This document shows, piece after piece, positions 33,228 to 48,200 of a DNA stretch of 64,000 nt. The notes beneath the pieces were generated by a model. The model did no database searches, was not told the origin of the DNA, and was given only the letters and a program-made list of their open reading frames with translations. Both the position numbers and the translations under genes were made by a program. The stretch comes from Hyphomicrobiales bacterium (GTDB lineage Bacteria > Pseudomonadota > Alphaproteobacteria > Rhizobiales > Devosiaceae), in the NCBI GenBank assembly GCA_027487555.1, contig JAIYDI010000042.1, forward strand, positions 62,001-126,000. The letters are read 5' to 3'. Each line of letters opens with the position of its first letter. Position 1 is the stretch's first letter.

Positions 33228-36200
33228 ATGGCATATCCGTTCCGCTCCGAAGGTGTGTTTGGTCGTCCGAAGTCGCATCGGCAGGTGCGCCTCAGCGATG
33301 CGCTGCGCGATCGTTTTGCGCGGCTGCTGAAGCGGCGTGGGCTGGACCGGGAATTTGCGGACAGGGTGCGCCTTGTGTTCGATCCGATGGAGCCGCGCCT
33401 GTTGCTGAACGCTGACCTCACGGTCAATCTTTCGACGGACGGGACCGCCGAGGATAACGAAATCCTGGTCCGCCTCATCGACCAGATCCAGACGGTCAAT
33501 CTCGTCAGCACCAGCGTGCAGCGGGTCGAGATCGTCGACCAGTCGCAGGGTGGCAAGGTCCTGGCGTTCGGCGACCTGAGCTCCATCTCGGCCATTTCGA
33601 TCACCGGCGGTGCGGGAGCCGACCGCGTGATCATCGACGAGGATTCGTTCGGCAGTTTCTCTATTCCGTCGATCACCTTCGATGGCGGCGATGGCGCCGA
33701 CCGGCTGGATTTCGAATCCACGAACAATGCGGCCTGGGCCATTACCGGCGATCAGAGCGGTACTGTCTCCGGCGGACAAGCGAATGTCACCTTTCTCGAC
33801 GTCGAGAACCTGCGCGGTGCCGATGGCAACAACGACACCTTCACGATTTCGAATGGTGGCAAGATCGCAGGTGTGATCGACGGCGGCTTCGGCGGAACCG
33901 ACAGGATATTCTACGACAGCATTTCCGCGCAGGCGAGTACCGCAGAACTTGGCGCCAATGGTTCGGGTTCGGTTACGCTTGGCTCTGGCGGTAATGCCTT
34001 CACCATGCAGTTCGCCCATATGGAGCCATTCTCGGTCGCGAGCGACGTCAACGTTGTCGATCGGTCTGGTTCTGTAACGGCCGGCCTCGATTTTTCCATT
34101 TCCGGCAGCGGATCCAATCTGTCCTTCTCGCCTTCGGTCGGTGGCAGTGTCGCGCTCACGGGCAAGACCTGGCTGTATTTCGGGCCGAATGCCGGGACGA
34201 TCACCATTACGTCCCTGCCGAGCACTGCCGGCATTTCGCTGATGATCGATGGCGGCGAGGAAATCCTCGTCAACACCAATGTGTCGTTGAGCGGTCACCT
34301 CGGACTGAGTGCGTCCAATATCGAGGTCGGTTCCTCCGGCGCCATCACCGCGCAGTCGATCGAGCTTGCCGCATCCGGCTGGTCTCGTATTTCCTATGGA
34401 GCCTCCAACGCCAATGCCGATGGCGACAACGACAACACCACGCTCGTGTTCTCGGGCATGGGTCTGGCCTCCATCACGATCGATGGCGACCTGAATGCGA
34501 CTGCCGGTGCCGTAACAGTTGGTGCCACCGCGTCGAACATGCTTCGCGTTCATGGCAAGTCGGCCAACTCGCTGCGCGACTTCGAGCACAACCTGACGAC
34601 GACGGCGACAATTGCGGTGGGTTCGGGCGCAAACCTGACCGGCACCAGCGTTGATATCGACGCCAATACGTTCGTCACGACCGAGATCTACATCACCGAA
34701 GCCCCGATTCCGAACCTTTTCGGATTGGGGGAAGTTCAGATTCCGTCGTCCGTCTTCACCTATCCGGGCATGCCTAACCCGCCGATGACGCCGACGATCC
34801 AGTTGCCCCAGGACGCCTATCAGGCTCTGCTGTTCCCGGAAGAACTGGGCGGGCAGATGGCGACGACCATCAACAGCTACAGCGATTACTTCGTCAGCCT
34901 GATCGAATATGGCCTGATTACGATGCGTGACATCCAGTCGGCGCTGATGAACACCGTCGATTTCGACGATGCCAAGCTCGAAGCTGAGCTGAACAGCACC
35001 AGTGCCGCGTCCGTGACGGTCGACCAGGCTGCCCGTATCGTTGCCAATGGCGGCGGCGCCATCGGCATCAATGCCACCGATACCTCCCTGCTGCGCGATA
35101 CGCTGCAGACGGAAGTGGACGCGATCCTGCCCAAGAAGCAGGGCATCGTGGTGTTTTCCTCGATCGATTCCGATCTCGAGGTGGTCCGCAGCGCCAACGT
35201 GTTCGTCGGCAAGGCGACCGGTGTGGTGACCAGCCGTCCTGAGGTGCTTACGACGAGCGGTGACGTCTCCATCGGGGCGGTGACCCGGGGTGACGTTCGC
35301 AACGAAATCGTATCGAACGTGCTCGGTTCAAACACCACCGACGTCACCGACAATGTCAGCGCGCAACTGCGCGGCATCGAAGTCGGGAACGGGTCTGGTC
35401 GTGCGGCCAGCCTTACGGTCAGCGCGCTGGCCGATACGTTCTACAGCTCGATTGCGCTCGACCCCGAGAACGAGATCGTCGGTGAGACAACCGCTTCGCT
35501 CGATGCGGTGAATGTCGATGCTGCGAGCGGCGGCATCACGGTATCGGCCGTGGATAAGTCGAGCGTCATGGCGTGGGCGACACCCTATACCGAGGATATC
35601 GACCTCAATGGCGACCAGCCCAACGAAGTGGTGAAGAAGGTCATGGCGCGCGTCGCGGTGATCAATGAGCTTTCGAAGACCACCACCGCATCGGTGACCA
35701 GTTCGACCTTGCGGTCGACGGGTGGAGTGACGGTCAAGGCGACCAATCTCACCACCGCGACCGCCTATGCCAATGGCACGCCGTTCGAGGACAACACCAC
35801 GACCGACCCGCTTCAGGCAAAGTCCGTCAAGGCGGGCATGCTGGTCGCCAATATTGTCGGCGGTGCCACTCTTGCGACTGTTACCGACAGCGCGCTTACC
35901 GCTGGTGACGACATCACCGTTACTGCGACCGACGACAGCTTCTACGATGCAACGATTTTCGATGATGTGGAAGGTCGCGCTATTCCTGGCAGCAAGCTGC
36001 GCAAGATGCTGAAAGGGGGCGCCAGCTCCACCAGTTATCTTGTGGCGATGAACATTGTGGGCTTCGATATTGGTGGTGGGCCGACAGTCTCTGGAAACAC
36101 GCTTGCCTTCCAGAAGGCAACGATAGATGCCATTCTCGGTACTGAATTCTTCCAGTCCGAAAATCAGGTCCAGGTGGCCGCGACAGTCACCAATACGGCT

Positions 36201-39200
36201 CTGGTCGCCGCCGGTGCCCTTGCCGTAACTGCTGCCTCGAAAGGCGTGTCGAACTCAACGATCTCAGATACGTCGAAGCAATTCTCGGACGTCGGCGCCT
36301 CCCAATCGAAGGCAGGTGCCAAGGGCTATATCCTCTCCACCAATCAGATCAGCCGGAAGGCGATCGCGACAGTCGATGGCGGTGTGACCCGCACTCTTGA
36401 CGTTGACGGAGACGTCGTGGTTCGCGCTACCGACGAAACCACCATTAATGCCAACATCAAGGAAAGCGGCTCTTCGCAGGCTTCTTCCGACGGCGGGCTG
36501 CATGCTCTGGAGCGGTTCCTTGAGGGCGGTCTCACCGACCTGATCCGGGAAGTCGTCACCGGCGTGCCGACCGAGAACCGCGGTATCCAGATGGATACTG
36601 CCCGCACCCTGACCGATGGCCTCATCACCCCTCTGGCCTATGGCACCGAAGTTGGCCTCGACTATCAGCGCACGACCAATCTCAAGGATCCGCTGACGAT
36701 CGAAAATGGCATGATCCTTTTTGTCAGTCAGGTCGGAAATGCCGGCAAGCTCTACCAGTATGTCGGACCGCAGCCGACGCTTACGATTGAAAACTGGAAG
36801 ACCCTCGCTCCAGAAACCGACTTTACCAACACTACCTATTGGAAGGCCATCAAGGGCGAGCCTGGCGAGACCTTCACCTATCTGGGGGCTGACGCGCCGA
36901 GCCTTGACCTCACCGATGTTGATTTCAGCGACAAGGACCTTTGGAAGCCCGAGTTCGACTACTCGATGTTCACGGACAAATACAATGTCCGTGCCGTCAG
37001 CGCCAAAGCTAAGGTCATGGCGTTTGCCCTCAATGACCTGCGTGGGGGCGCGGCGGCGCTCCTGACCAATGTCGACGGCAATCCAGCGAACGTTACCGTG
37101 GAGGCGCTGTCGGCAAGCACTGTGAATGCTACCACCGACGCTTACAACGAGGTCGTCGGTGGCGGTGCCGTCAACGACAAGGCCCTGATCGACAAGTTCA
37201 AGCCCAAGAAGATGAATTTCCTTCAGGCAAGGATCTTCAGCGCTGTCGTTGGAAAGGGCGGTACCACAAGCGCTCAGTCATCGGTCATTTCGACCAATCT
37301 GATCCAGGGCGAGACCAGCGCCAAGATCGTGAATGCCAATCTGGGAACGATCGGTGCGAAGGCTGGTGACGTCACAGTCCGTGCCGAAAACAGCTCGGCA
37401 ATCACCGCTACCAATTCCGCCATCAATACAGGCGAGGGGGCGAAGGGCGTCAAGGCGTTCCAGGTCGCCAACAACACCATAGGCTGGGAACGCAGCAACC
37501 TGCTGTTCAATTCGCTGGAAACTCTGCTGGGCGATGTTGTCTCCGACATAAGCGACCAGACAGACAATCCGCCGGTCGCGCTGCGGACCCAGAACCCGTT
37601 CAACGTCACGGCCCAGATCGTCGACAGCACGATAGTGTCAGATGGGGACGTGACGGTAGAGGCGGACAACAGCGCCATTATCACCGCAACTACGGACAAC
37701 AAGGCGACCGCCGCCGCACAGCAGCTGTTGGGCACGCAAGTCTCCGCCAAGACCATGGCTTTCGGCGGCAACAAGGTGGCAGCCAATGCTGAGGCAGCCA
37801 TCATCGGCGGGTCGGTTACCGGTAAGGACGTCAGCGTCACGGCCGAAAACGGCGCAGTTATTGATGCCTGGACCAATATCGGTTCTGGGGCAAAGGCGAC
37901 GACGACCTACGGCACCGACGTCCTCGACGACATCGTCAATGTGATGATGAACGACTACAAGTATACCACCAAGTCCGGAACCCCGGGCATGGTGCCCGGT
38001 ACGACGCCGCTCACATTCGGCGATAAGGTTCGCGTCGAGACACCCGAGGTGGATCTCGACGATCTGCGCCCCGACTCTGACATCAACATCGTGTTCGGCG
38101 ACCGGGTGCTCTCCGGTGGCGCCATCTACCGCTATGTCGGCAACGCGACGCTGACATCACTTTCGGGCATTGACTTCGCCACCTCGGCCGATTGGGAAGA
38201 GACTTTCGGCGAGCCAGGCAATCTCTACCAGTACATGGGCGCCGATACTTCGAGCATCAATCTGGCGACGGCCGACTTCACCGATTTCGGCCTTTGGAAG
38301 AAGATCAATACGGACTCGCTCTTCCCGGCCGAGGCGATCCAGACCGTTGTGACAGCGGTGTTTCCTAAGGCAGACAAGCCCTTCTACCAACTCACCCAGA
38401 CAGAAGCCGACAAGACGCAGGCAATCGTCGTAAGCAAGACGAAGGCCGTGAACGGAATATTCGCCCGCAACCAGGTGGATGCCTATGTTACGGCGCGCGT
38501 TGAAGACAGCACCATCAATGCCGATGGCGCCGTAGACGTCATTGCCCGTCAGGCGGCAACCATCACGTCCGAAGACACGACCGTGATGTCGGCTGAAAAT
38601 GACACCAACGGCAATAAGACCAAGACGGACTCCAAGGTTGTTGTGGTCAACACCGTGGTGGGCGCGACGCTCGCCACGGTGACGAACAGCACTGTCACCA
38701 CCACCGCCGGTGCCGACAACGACCTGACGGTCTCAGGCGAGAATGTCGGCCGCATCGATGCCTCCGCTTTGACCGAGATGCAGTCGAACGGCAGTGCGAT
38801 TTCGACGAGCATTGCTTTCAACAGTATCGGCTACAAGCCACAGAGCCTGTTGTTTGATATTCCGGATGCAATTATTGGCTCGCCGGAAGTGGCGCAGGCT
38901 GTTGGTGCCGAGCAGCCATTCAGCACCACAGCGTCGATCATCAACTCCGATATCGATGCCGGCGGCGATATCGCGGTGACGGCGACGAACTCGGCCGACA
39001 TCTCGGCTGTCACTGGCAACGAGACCAGCCGCGACTGGGAGAACCGCTTCGCGGTGATCGCCAAGCAGGGCGCCAAGGGTACGGCGGCCGGCGTCGTGCT
39101 GTCGATGAACAGGGTCAGCGCCGGTGCGACTGCGCTTATCGACAATACCGGATCGACCGGTAAGCAGGTCGAAGCGGGCGGCAGCGTCTCGGTACTCGCC

Positions 39201-42200
39201 AACAACCGTGCTTCAATCGAGTCCGACATCAGCCTTGTGGCGTCTTCGATTTCGGCCAACTCGCTCGCCGCATTGACGGATTCGCTCGGCAACCTCGCCG
39301 AGCGCCTCGGTGCCGACGACTACACCTACACCACCAAGTCGGGCGTCCGCACGGTCGAAGAAGGCCAGAAGGTCCGCGTCGCGCTGGACTACACTGGGAA
39401 TCCGTCTGTCATCAAGGGCGCGGTGTACGAGTATCTCGGGGATACTCCACTGACCTCGGTGAACCTGGCGACGGTCAACTACGCCGACACGAATCTGTGG
39501 AAGCAACTGCAGGCTTCCGATTTCCGCGACATTTTCTTCCCCAATCTCGGCAATATCCAGACGACCAAGGCGACCTCGGTCGGTATCATCGTTTCGTTCA
39601 ACAATGTTGCTGGCGACACGACGGCCTCGATCGTTAATGCCATCGTCGACGCCAAGGGCACGGGCGCCGAGGTCGGCTCCATCATCGTTTCCGCTCTCGC
39701 CGCGCAGACTATCCGCTCGTACCTCACCAGCACGGTGAATGCGTCGGGGGGCAGCGGCATCGACGGCTCGGGTACGGTGCTGTCCCTGAACGGCCAGATC
39801 AACACCAACGTCGTGCGCGGCGGAGCACTCGCCCTGGTCGACGAGAGCGAGTTGACCGCAGCCGACGATGTTGCCGTTTCGGCCGACAATGCCTCCCGTA
39901 TCGACAATCGCCTCTATGCATCGGGTCTCAGCGGCGGCACCGTCGCATCGGTGACCCTCGCGTTCAACACTATCGGGTGGAATCCGCAGAACCTCCTGTT
40001 CAACACGCTCGATACCCTGCTCGGCGCAGACTACATTTCTGGCGACACGGGCTTCGGTGGCGAAGTCGGTGCGGACGCCGTCGCCCGCGTGCACAATTCC
40101 AACGTGACGGCCGGCGGCAAGGTGTCCGTCACGGCCCAGAATCTGGCGCAGATCAACGCCACGATGTCGAACACCGCCATTTCCGAGACATCGGCGCTGT
40201 ATGGCGCGGCTGCCTCGGCATACGGCATTGTGCTGTCCGGCTCCAAGGTGTCCGCGAAGGCGCGGGCCGCCATCGAAAACGACGAACTTGCGGTGCATTT
40301 CGTCTCTGCCGGCGGTGACGTTCGCGTCGAGGCCAACGATGCGTCGGGCATCTATTCCAATGCCAAGCTGGTCGCAGAAACGTCGGTTACCAATGACGGC
40401 GGCGTTGCCGTTATCCAGGAAACCATCAACGACCTCCTGGACGCCGACTACGATACCGTCGCCGACCTCAGCGGCACGAAGCTTCGCGACATTAAGTACG
40501 GCGATCGCGTGCGCCTCGACGACGACTACGGCTCTGTCGATATCGATATGAGGCTGACACTTCCCATTGATGTGGACGTCGAAGAGGGCCAGATCATCCA
40601 GCTTTTGCCGGTAGGCGAAGCGGAAGAAGGCGACAAGTACAAGTATATCGGCAACGGCCCGTATGTGATCGCCGATGTCGACACCGAGAACTTCGCCGAC
40701 AAGACGCTGTGGGTAAAGGTCGGTGGCGAAGCCGGTCAGATCTATACCTACATGGGCACGACGGCGACAGGGCTCGCGACCGAACTGACCGAGACCGATT
40801 TCGGCGACCTCAATTTCTGGAAGCCTGACCCGGTCACCCGGATTCTGCTGCAGGAACTCAATCTCAGCGCGTCGCCGGCGACTACCGTTGCAGGCCTGGT
40901 TGTGATGAACGACGTGCGCGGCGGTGCCCATGCGGCTGTTTCCGGCGGCACGCTCACGGGCACGGGATCGGCTCGCCAGGTTGTGACAAGCACCGGCGGC
41001 GAGGTGAACATCATCTCGACCGAGCAGGCAGAAATCACAGCAACCTCGGACTCCTCTGCCTATGCAGTGGGTGGCAGTTCGGTGTCGAGCGAGATGGGTA
41101 AGTTCTTCTCGACGCCCAAGCTTGACAAGAACGGCGTCGAGAAAGAGCCGAAGGACCGCGTGTTGTCGTTCAACGGCAATATCGCGACCAATCTCGTTCA
41201 ATCGGCCGCGAAGTCCGAGCTGACCAACGCCGATATCAACGCGGAAACGCGCGGTCGTGTCCATGCGGTCAACGAAGCGACGATCGAAGCAACGGTACTC
41301 ACCACCGCATACACCTCGGGTGGCGACACCTTCGGCATCACGATGGCTTTCAACGCCGTAGGTTGGGCGCCGACCAATGTGCTGTTCAACACCGTGGATG
41401 CAATTCTCGGCGATGACCTGCTTGCGGACGAGGCCTTCAACAGCCGAAACGAGGCGCGCGCGGACGCGCTCGTGACCAACGCTTCGATTGTTGTCGACAC
41501 CGGCCTTGCGTCGGTGCGTGCGGACAATACCGCAACCATCCAGTCGGAAGTCAGCTCGGATTCAACGTCGCAGGCGACCTCGATCGCGGGCACCGATGGC
41601 AAGGCCCTTGGCCTGGTGATTTCGTCCAACAAGACCGCGACCGGTGCGAGTGCCATCGTCGACAATACCGGGCGACAGTCCGCGCTGATCGACACGGTCG
41701 GCCTCGATGTGTTTGCGAGCGATGCAGGCCGTATCTCGGCCAATGCCGACATGAAGGCACTCGGCGAGATCAAGAACGACTACGGCATCAGCGTCGCCGG
41801 CAATGTGCTGACGCAACTGCTCGACAACTACCAGTACACCAACAAGTCCGGGCTGCAGACCGTGGCCGAAGGCGATCTTGTGTATCTGGGTGACAATTAT
41901 CTCGATCCCACGAAGGTCGGCAAGGTCTTCCGCTATACTGGCGCCACTCCGCTCCAGGTCAATTTCACCGACGCGACTCCGATCGTGACGACCGGGCAGG
42001 GCGCAGTCTGGGAAGAGTTCGAGCCCGGCAAGGCGGCTGAGACGATCAACGGCATCCTGACCGGACTTGGGATCGATAGCCCTGCGGGTGGCTCGGCCAT
42101 GGGTGTCGGTGGCCTTGCCATCATGAACCTCGCCGAAGGTGGGTCCGAGGCCAAGGTCAAGAGGGTCAATTCCATCGACCTGAACTCGGGCGCGCTCTCT

Positions 42201-45200
42201 ATTGTCGCCAAGCAGGAAGGCAATATTGTTGCCGACCTGAAGAGCCGCGTTGAAGTAACCGGCAGTACGCGCGTCCAGTCTGGATCGCTCGCTGTGAATG
42301 GCATTATTGCCACCAACAATGTCACTGGCAGCAACCTTGCGCAGCTGGAGGACAGCACTGTTACCGCTGCGGGGACTGTCGACATAAAGGCCGAAAACAG
42401 CGCCGCGATCCAGGCCGATATCGATTCCGACACGATCTCCCGCAAGGGGGGCATCGGCGTCACGCTGGCCTACAACAGCATTGGCGTCCAAGCGCAGAAC
42501 TTCCTGTTCAACACCGTCGATGCCATCGCCGGCACCGATATCGTCAGCGATCTCAAGGGTGCATCCAGCCTCAGTGCCACTGCGCGTATCACTGGCGGCA
42601 CGCTCGCCGCGACCGGTGCCATCAACGTCGATGCCAAGTCACTTCAGACCGTGCGGGCCGATATTAGCAACTCGGTGCAGACGATCCGTGCCGGTTCAGG
42701 TGCGGCAATCGATGTGGGCGCCGTCATCGCGCTCAACCGTATCGACGCCGATATCGTCGCCGAGATCGCCAATACGACCTCCGTGACGACCAACGGCGCG
42801 CTCACCATCACTGGCGCCAATGACTCGTCGGTCGAGGCAACCGTGGTGGCACCCGTCATTGCCATCCAGTACGAGATCTTCAGCACCGATCCGGGCAAGG
42901 CGGTCTCTATTTCCCTGGTGATTGCCCGCAACGTCATCACCGCAGATGTCACGGCGCAGATCGATACCGTTGCCAATTTGGATGTCGGCAGTGTCACCAT
43001 ACGCGCCCAGTCCAATGCGCAAATCGATGCAACGGCCGCTGCGGCTGCAGTGGCTATCAGCGGCGGCATCGGGTCGGGTCTCGCCATCTCCGGTGGTGGC
43101 GCCATCGTCTTCAACACCATCCTTGGGGAGACCCTGGCGCAGATTACCGGTTCGACCGTGGATGCTGCCGGTCATGTGACCGTTCAGGCGGGCAATCCGG
43201 ATGGCACGTCCAGTGCCAGGATCAAGGCGCTGGTCGCTGCGGCGGCTGTGTCGGTCGCCGGCAGCTTCTCTGCAGGTTCGAATGCCGTGGCCATTGGTGT
43301 CGCACTGGCGCTCAACCATATCGGCTACAACGGCACAACGACCGACCGCGGCAATGCCGCCAATTACGATACAACCGCGCAGATCGTGAATTCGGATGTT
43401 GCCGCTCGAGGCGTGACCGTTGCGGCGCATTCCGAGACGCATATCGAAAGCACGGTGGTTGCCGCCGCCGTTGCCCTCTCGCTTTCCTTCAAGGGCGGCC
43501 TGACAGCGGCCGGTGCCGGTGCTGCGGCGCGCAACGAAATCGCTTCGCGTACGCGCGCCCAGATCATCAAGGGCACCGAGCAGAACGATTCCACTTTGGT
43601 CGCAGCCAGCGCGGACGGCGTCACCGTCGACGCGTCCGCGGCCAACAGCATCATCGCGACTTCTGCCGCGGCCTCCATCGCGGCCAGCTTCGGCATCGAT
43701 GGCGCAACCGCAGTCGCCATCGGCATTGGGCTCGCGCTCAACGATATCGCCAGCGATGTTGCCGCGAGTCTCGACTCGGTCACCGTTACCGGGTCCGGCG
43801 CCTCGAAAGTTGTGGCGTCAGACACCTCGCAGATCAGCGCGACAGCTGCCGCTGCCGCCTTTGCCGTGACCATTTCCTTCGGCAGCGGCGTCTCTATCGC
43901 TGGGGCCGGCGCAGCGGCGCGAAATGTCATCCGCACAGATGTGACGGCCGACGTGACGAACAGCACAGTCGGCACCGGCAGCCTCGAAGTAGCTGCCGAC
44001 AGCAATTCCGAAATCGACGCGCTGATTGTCGCGGCGGCCTTTGCTGTGGGTCTGGGCAAGACCGGTATAGCTGCCAGCTTCGGCATCACCGTCGCGGAGA
44101 ATCTCATCGGCTCGAGCGCCGACAAGAATGTCGTCCGGGCGCGCGTCATCGATTCCGACGTCACCACTGGTGGCGAGCTCAAGGTGGAGGCCAAGTCGGC
44201 CGGCCATATCAATGCCAACCTCGCCGCGATTGCCGCTGCGGTGGCGGGTGGCGCCACCGGCGTTGCCATCGGCGGGGCAGGGGCAGGCAGCCACAACCTT
44301 GTGGCGGTGGACACCTCCGCAACGATCACCGGCAGCAGCACCGACATCAATGCCGGTTCGGTCACTGTCAACGCGCTCAACAGCAGTGCCATCGAAGTCT
44401 TCACCGGCGCGGCGGCGGTGTCGCTCGCCATCGGCAGCATCGGCGTAGGGATTTCGATCGGCATCGCCATCGCGCTCAACGAGATCGACACCGACGTCAA
44501 CGCGAGCATCAACGCCGTACGTCCGGTCATTGCCCATGGTGGTGTGACGGTCTCCGCCACGCGGTCGGGTAGCATCAAGGCAACCTCTGCTGCAGCGGCC
44601 ATCGCGGCTGGGTTCGGTGCCACGGGTTTTGCGGTTTCGGGCGCTGGCGCTGCCGCCAAGAACGATATCCTTGGGTCCGTCAACGCGCTGATCAGCGGTA
44701 CGGAAATCACCGCGGATGGCACTGTGAGTGTGTCTGCGTCCGCAACAACTGACATCGACGCCCTGATCGCAGCCGTGGCCATCGCCATCGGCGGCGGAGC
44801 GACTGGTGTCGGCGTGGGCATCGGCATCGGTGTTGCCATCAACCGGATCGGCGAATGGGACGACAACCGCACCTACCAGGAACTCATCGACCAGGAGGAC
44901 CCGTTCACCCGCACCAGCGCCTTGGCCGATGGCCAGGCGGTCGTGAGCGCACAGATCGTCGGTGGCGGCATACAGGCCGGCGCCGTTGATGTCTCCGCCA
45001 AATCCGAACAGTCGATCGACGCAACAGTTCTTGCGGCGGCCGGCGCGCTGGCCGCCGGTGTTGCGGGTGTCGCGGTCGCCGGAGCCGGCGTCTATGTCGA
45101 GAACCTGATTGCAGTCGATACAGTGGCGTCGGTCCTCGGCGTAGCCAACGACCGGATCAGCGTCGACGCAGGTTCGGTGTCCATCTCCGCGAAAAGCGAG

Positions 45201-48200
45201 TCGGAAATCACTGCGCTTGCCGGTGCCGCCGCCCTTACAGCCGCCTTCGGGGCGACTGGCGTCGCGGTGAGCGTTGGCCTCGCCATCGCCAAGAATACCA
45301 TCGCAGGCGATACCGAGGCTTCGGCGCAATATGCCGATATCGAGGCGACCGATCTGCTTGAGCTGCCCGGCGGCGCCAACCCGCCCGATGCCCCCACTCC
45401 GGGCAAGATTTCCATCTCAGCCGAAACTGACAACACCATCACAGCGACCTCGGCTGCTGCTGCCGTCGCCATCAGCGCCGGCGCAGTTGGCGTCTCCGTC
45501 GCCGGCGGCGGCGCGGTCGCGCTCAATACCATCCTCGGCGATACCCAGGCCTTCGCTTCGAACAGCAGCCTGTCGTCCGGTGGCGACATTGACGTCGCTG
45601 CCGAGTTTACGTCCGACATCGATGCGGAGATTCTTGCAGTTGCGGGCTCGGCCGCCTTTGGCGGTGTCGGCGTAGCGGCGTCGATCGGTATCGGGATTGC
45701 TCGCAACTATATCGGCTACGAGACGCTCGGCGCCGATGTGGATGCAACCTACAACCCGGTCGCGCTTTCGGCCTATCTGAGCAATAGCACCGTCGACAGC
45801 TGGGGTGACATGTCCGTCACCGCCTCGGGCGACCACACCATCACAGCCTCGGTGATCACGGGGGCGGTTGCGCTCGCAATCGGTGGCGTCGGCGTCTCGG
45901 CCACGGGTGCCGGTTCCGAAACCACCAACCGGATCGGCATCGACACCTCGGCCTATGTGCAGGGTGGCACGAGCCTGACGGTCGGCACGCTCGATGTAGA
46001 TGCCAGCAACGAGATCGACGCGACCGCCTATGCTGGCGCGGCCTCGATTGCGGGCGCCGCTGGCATCTATGGCGGCGCTGCATCTGTCGCGGTCACTGTG
46101 GCGGAAAACTACACGGTCACCAGCACCAAGGCCTGGCTCGACGATATTGGTGTTCTCACCGCGACCGGCGCCGTTGCGCTCGACTCCCAGGGCTACCTGT
46201 CGCGCTATGACGACTTCGACCCGCAAACGACCAACCCGCTGATCTATGCCGAGAACAGTGGTCGCGTTGGCGTAGGCGCGCATTCGACCACTACCCTGTC
46301 GGCAACCGCCGAACTGGCAAGTGTCGCGGTCAATCTCAGCATCGGGCCGACCCTCGCGGGCGGTGGCGCACGCACCACCAACAGCGTCACCACTGTCACC
46401 TCCGCCATGGTCACGGATTCGGTTCTGCATGTGAACGGCGATGTGGAGCTGAACTCCGACGATGCCGTCACCACGACTGCAGTCAACCGTGCTCTGACGG
46501 TCGCAGCGGGCCTGTTCAGCCTCGCAGTCTCCGGGCTGGACGCACAGTCTCACGTCGATATCGACAGCAAGACGGCCATCGATCGCTCCACTGTTGACGC
46601 CCATGATGTGTCCGCAGTTGCCACCGCCACGCCGTCTGCCTCCGGCTCGACCGAGGCGGCAACCGGCGGCGTGCTCGCTGTCGGTGTCTCAAATGCGGAC
46701 TCCATCGTGGATGTCGCTCTGACGTCACAGGCCGTAGGCAGCAGTTTCGACGTACACGGCCTGTCGCTGCGTGCCATCGAGCAGCGCGCCTCGGACAGTG
46801 CCAACACGGCCTTCGCGTCGGCCCAAGGTATCGTTGGTGCCTTGATCGGCACTGACGCAACAGTGACCAATGCCGAGCATAATGGCACCATATCGGCCCT
46901 TATCGGTGCCGGTACGACGGTGATCGCGACAGGTGTCGTTGCCGCAACCGCGCGCGGCGACAACCGCCAGCGCGCCAGCTCCGACAGTGCGGCCTATGGT
47001 CTGGTCGCTGTCGGCGCGACCACTGCCGATGCCACCTCCTTCTCGCGCACCACAGCCACCGTTGCGGGGACTGCCAACATCACCGCCGGCGGTTTGGTGG
47101 TGAAGGCCAATGGCAATGACGACAACGCGGCGACCGCCAACCCGGGCGCAGGCGGTCTGATCGGTATCGCGGCAGGTACCGCGGACACCTCGGCAGACGT
47201 GAAGTCGGAAGCCGTCCTCGCAGCGGGCACCCGCGTAACACTTATCGCTACTGAGGCCGGTGGTACGGGCGCGCTCGAAATTTACGCCGACCAGAACACC
47301 GGTGCCAATAACAGCATCAACACCGGCTCTTATGGCCTCATTTCCGGTAGTGGTACATCGGCTGAGAACGAGATCGATGCCTTTGCGATCGCCCGCTTTG
47401 GCGATGGCGTGCAGGTTTCTGCCGTCAGCATCGATGCAGGCGCTACGAACCGCTTCCACAAGGACGATATCGGCCAGAACATCGACGGCGTCTCGGCAGG
47501 CGCGATCTCCGTCGCTGGTGTCGACAGCGAGACCGACCTGAACCTGACGACCAAGGTGATTGTCGAGGACAATGCTCGCCTGATCGTGGCCAATGCCGAC
47601 CCGGATGACGGCGGTATCACGCTCAAGGCCTTCAACGACATCGTCTATCACGAGGCCATTGGCTACAAGGGTGGCGGTGTTGCGTCGGGCATTGGCGCCA
47701 AGAGCGAACTCGATGCCGACGACGTCCTGGGCCTGGTGCAGATCGGCACCAATCCGGTTACGATTGCCGACAACAACGTGTTCATCCGCTCTACGGGTGA
47801 CATCAAGTTCGCGGTCAACAGCCATACCGATGCAACCGCCCGCGTGAGTGTCGACAATTATGGCTTCGTGACGGTTTCGGTGGCGCAGTCGGTCCTCGAC
47901 ATCAGCCCGGAACAGCAGATCGTCCTCGGGGGCGGCACGGATCTGCGCGCGCTGCGCAATGTCAGCATGGTCACTGGCATGGACGAGAACTTCCATCGCG
48001 ACGACCACAACCTCGCGACCTTCTCCGATACCCTGGCCGGCAGTGTCATCCCGATCGGCGACGTCAAGGTCGACTCCCTGCTGATGATCACCAACAGCAT
48101 CGACATCAAGTCGAACGCGCAGGTGGTCTCCGGCGGCAATGTGCAGTTGTTTGCCGACACCGACGCGCTTGCGAACATCACGTCGCAGGGCAAGAACCGC

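Noticed and set aside
32961-34589. A 542-codon minus-strand frame crossing the sapC end and giant gene start
   Set aside because: It is antisense to two supported genes and crosses the intrinsic terminator after sapC. No protein features.
39213-41264. A 683-codon minus-strand frame
   Set aside because: It is the antisense shadow of the super-repeat region. Its composition (Arg/His/Gly/Asp-rich) is typical of reversed coding sequence.
36060-46140. Reading the repeated DNA as a CRISPR or satellite array
   Set aside because: The repeats are diverged at base level, keep codon phase and are conserved only as protein; no short identical repeats with spacers occur.
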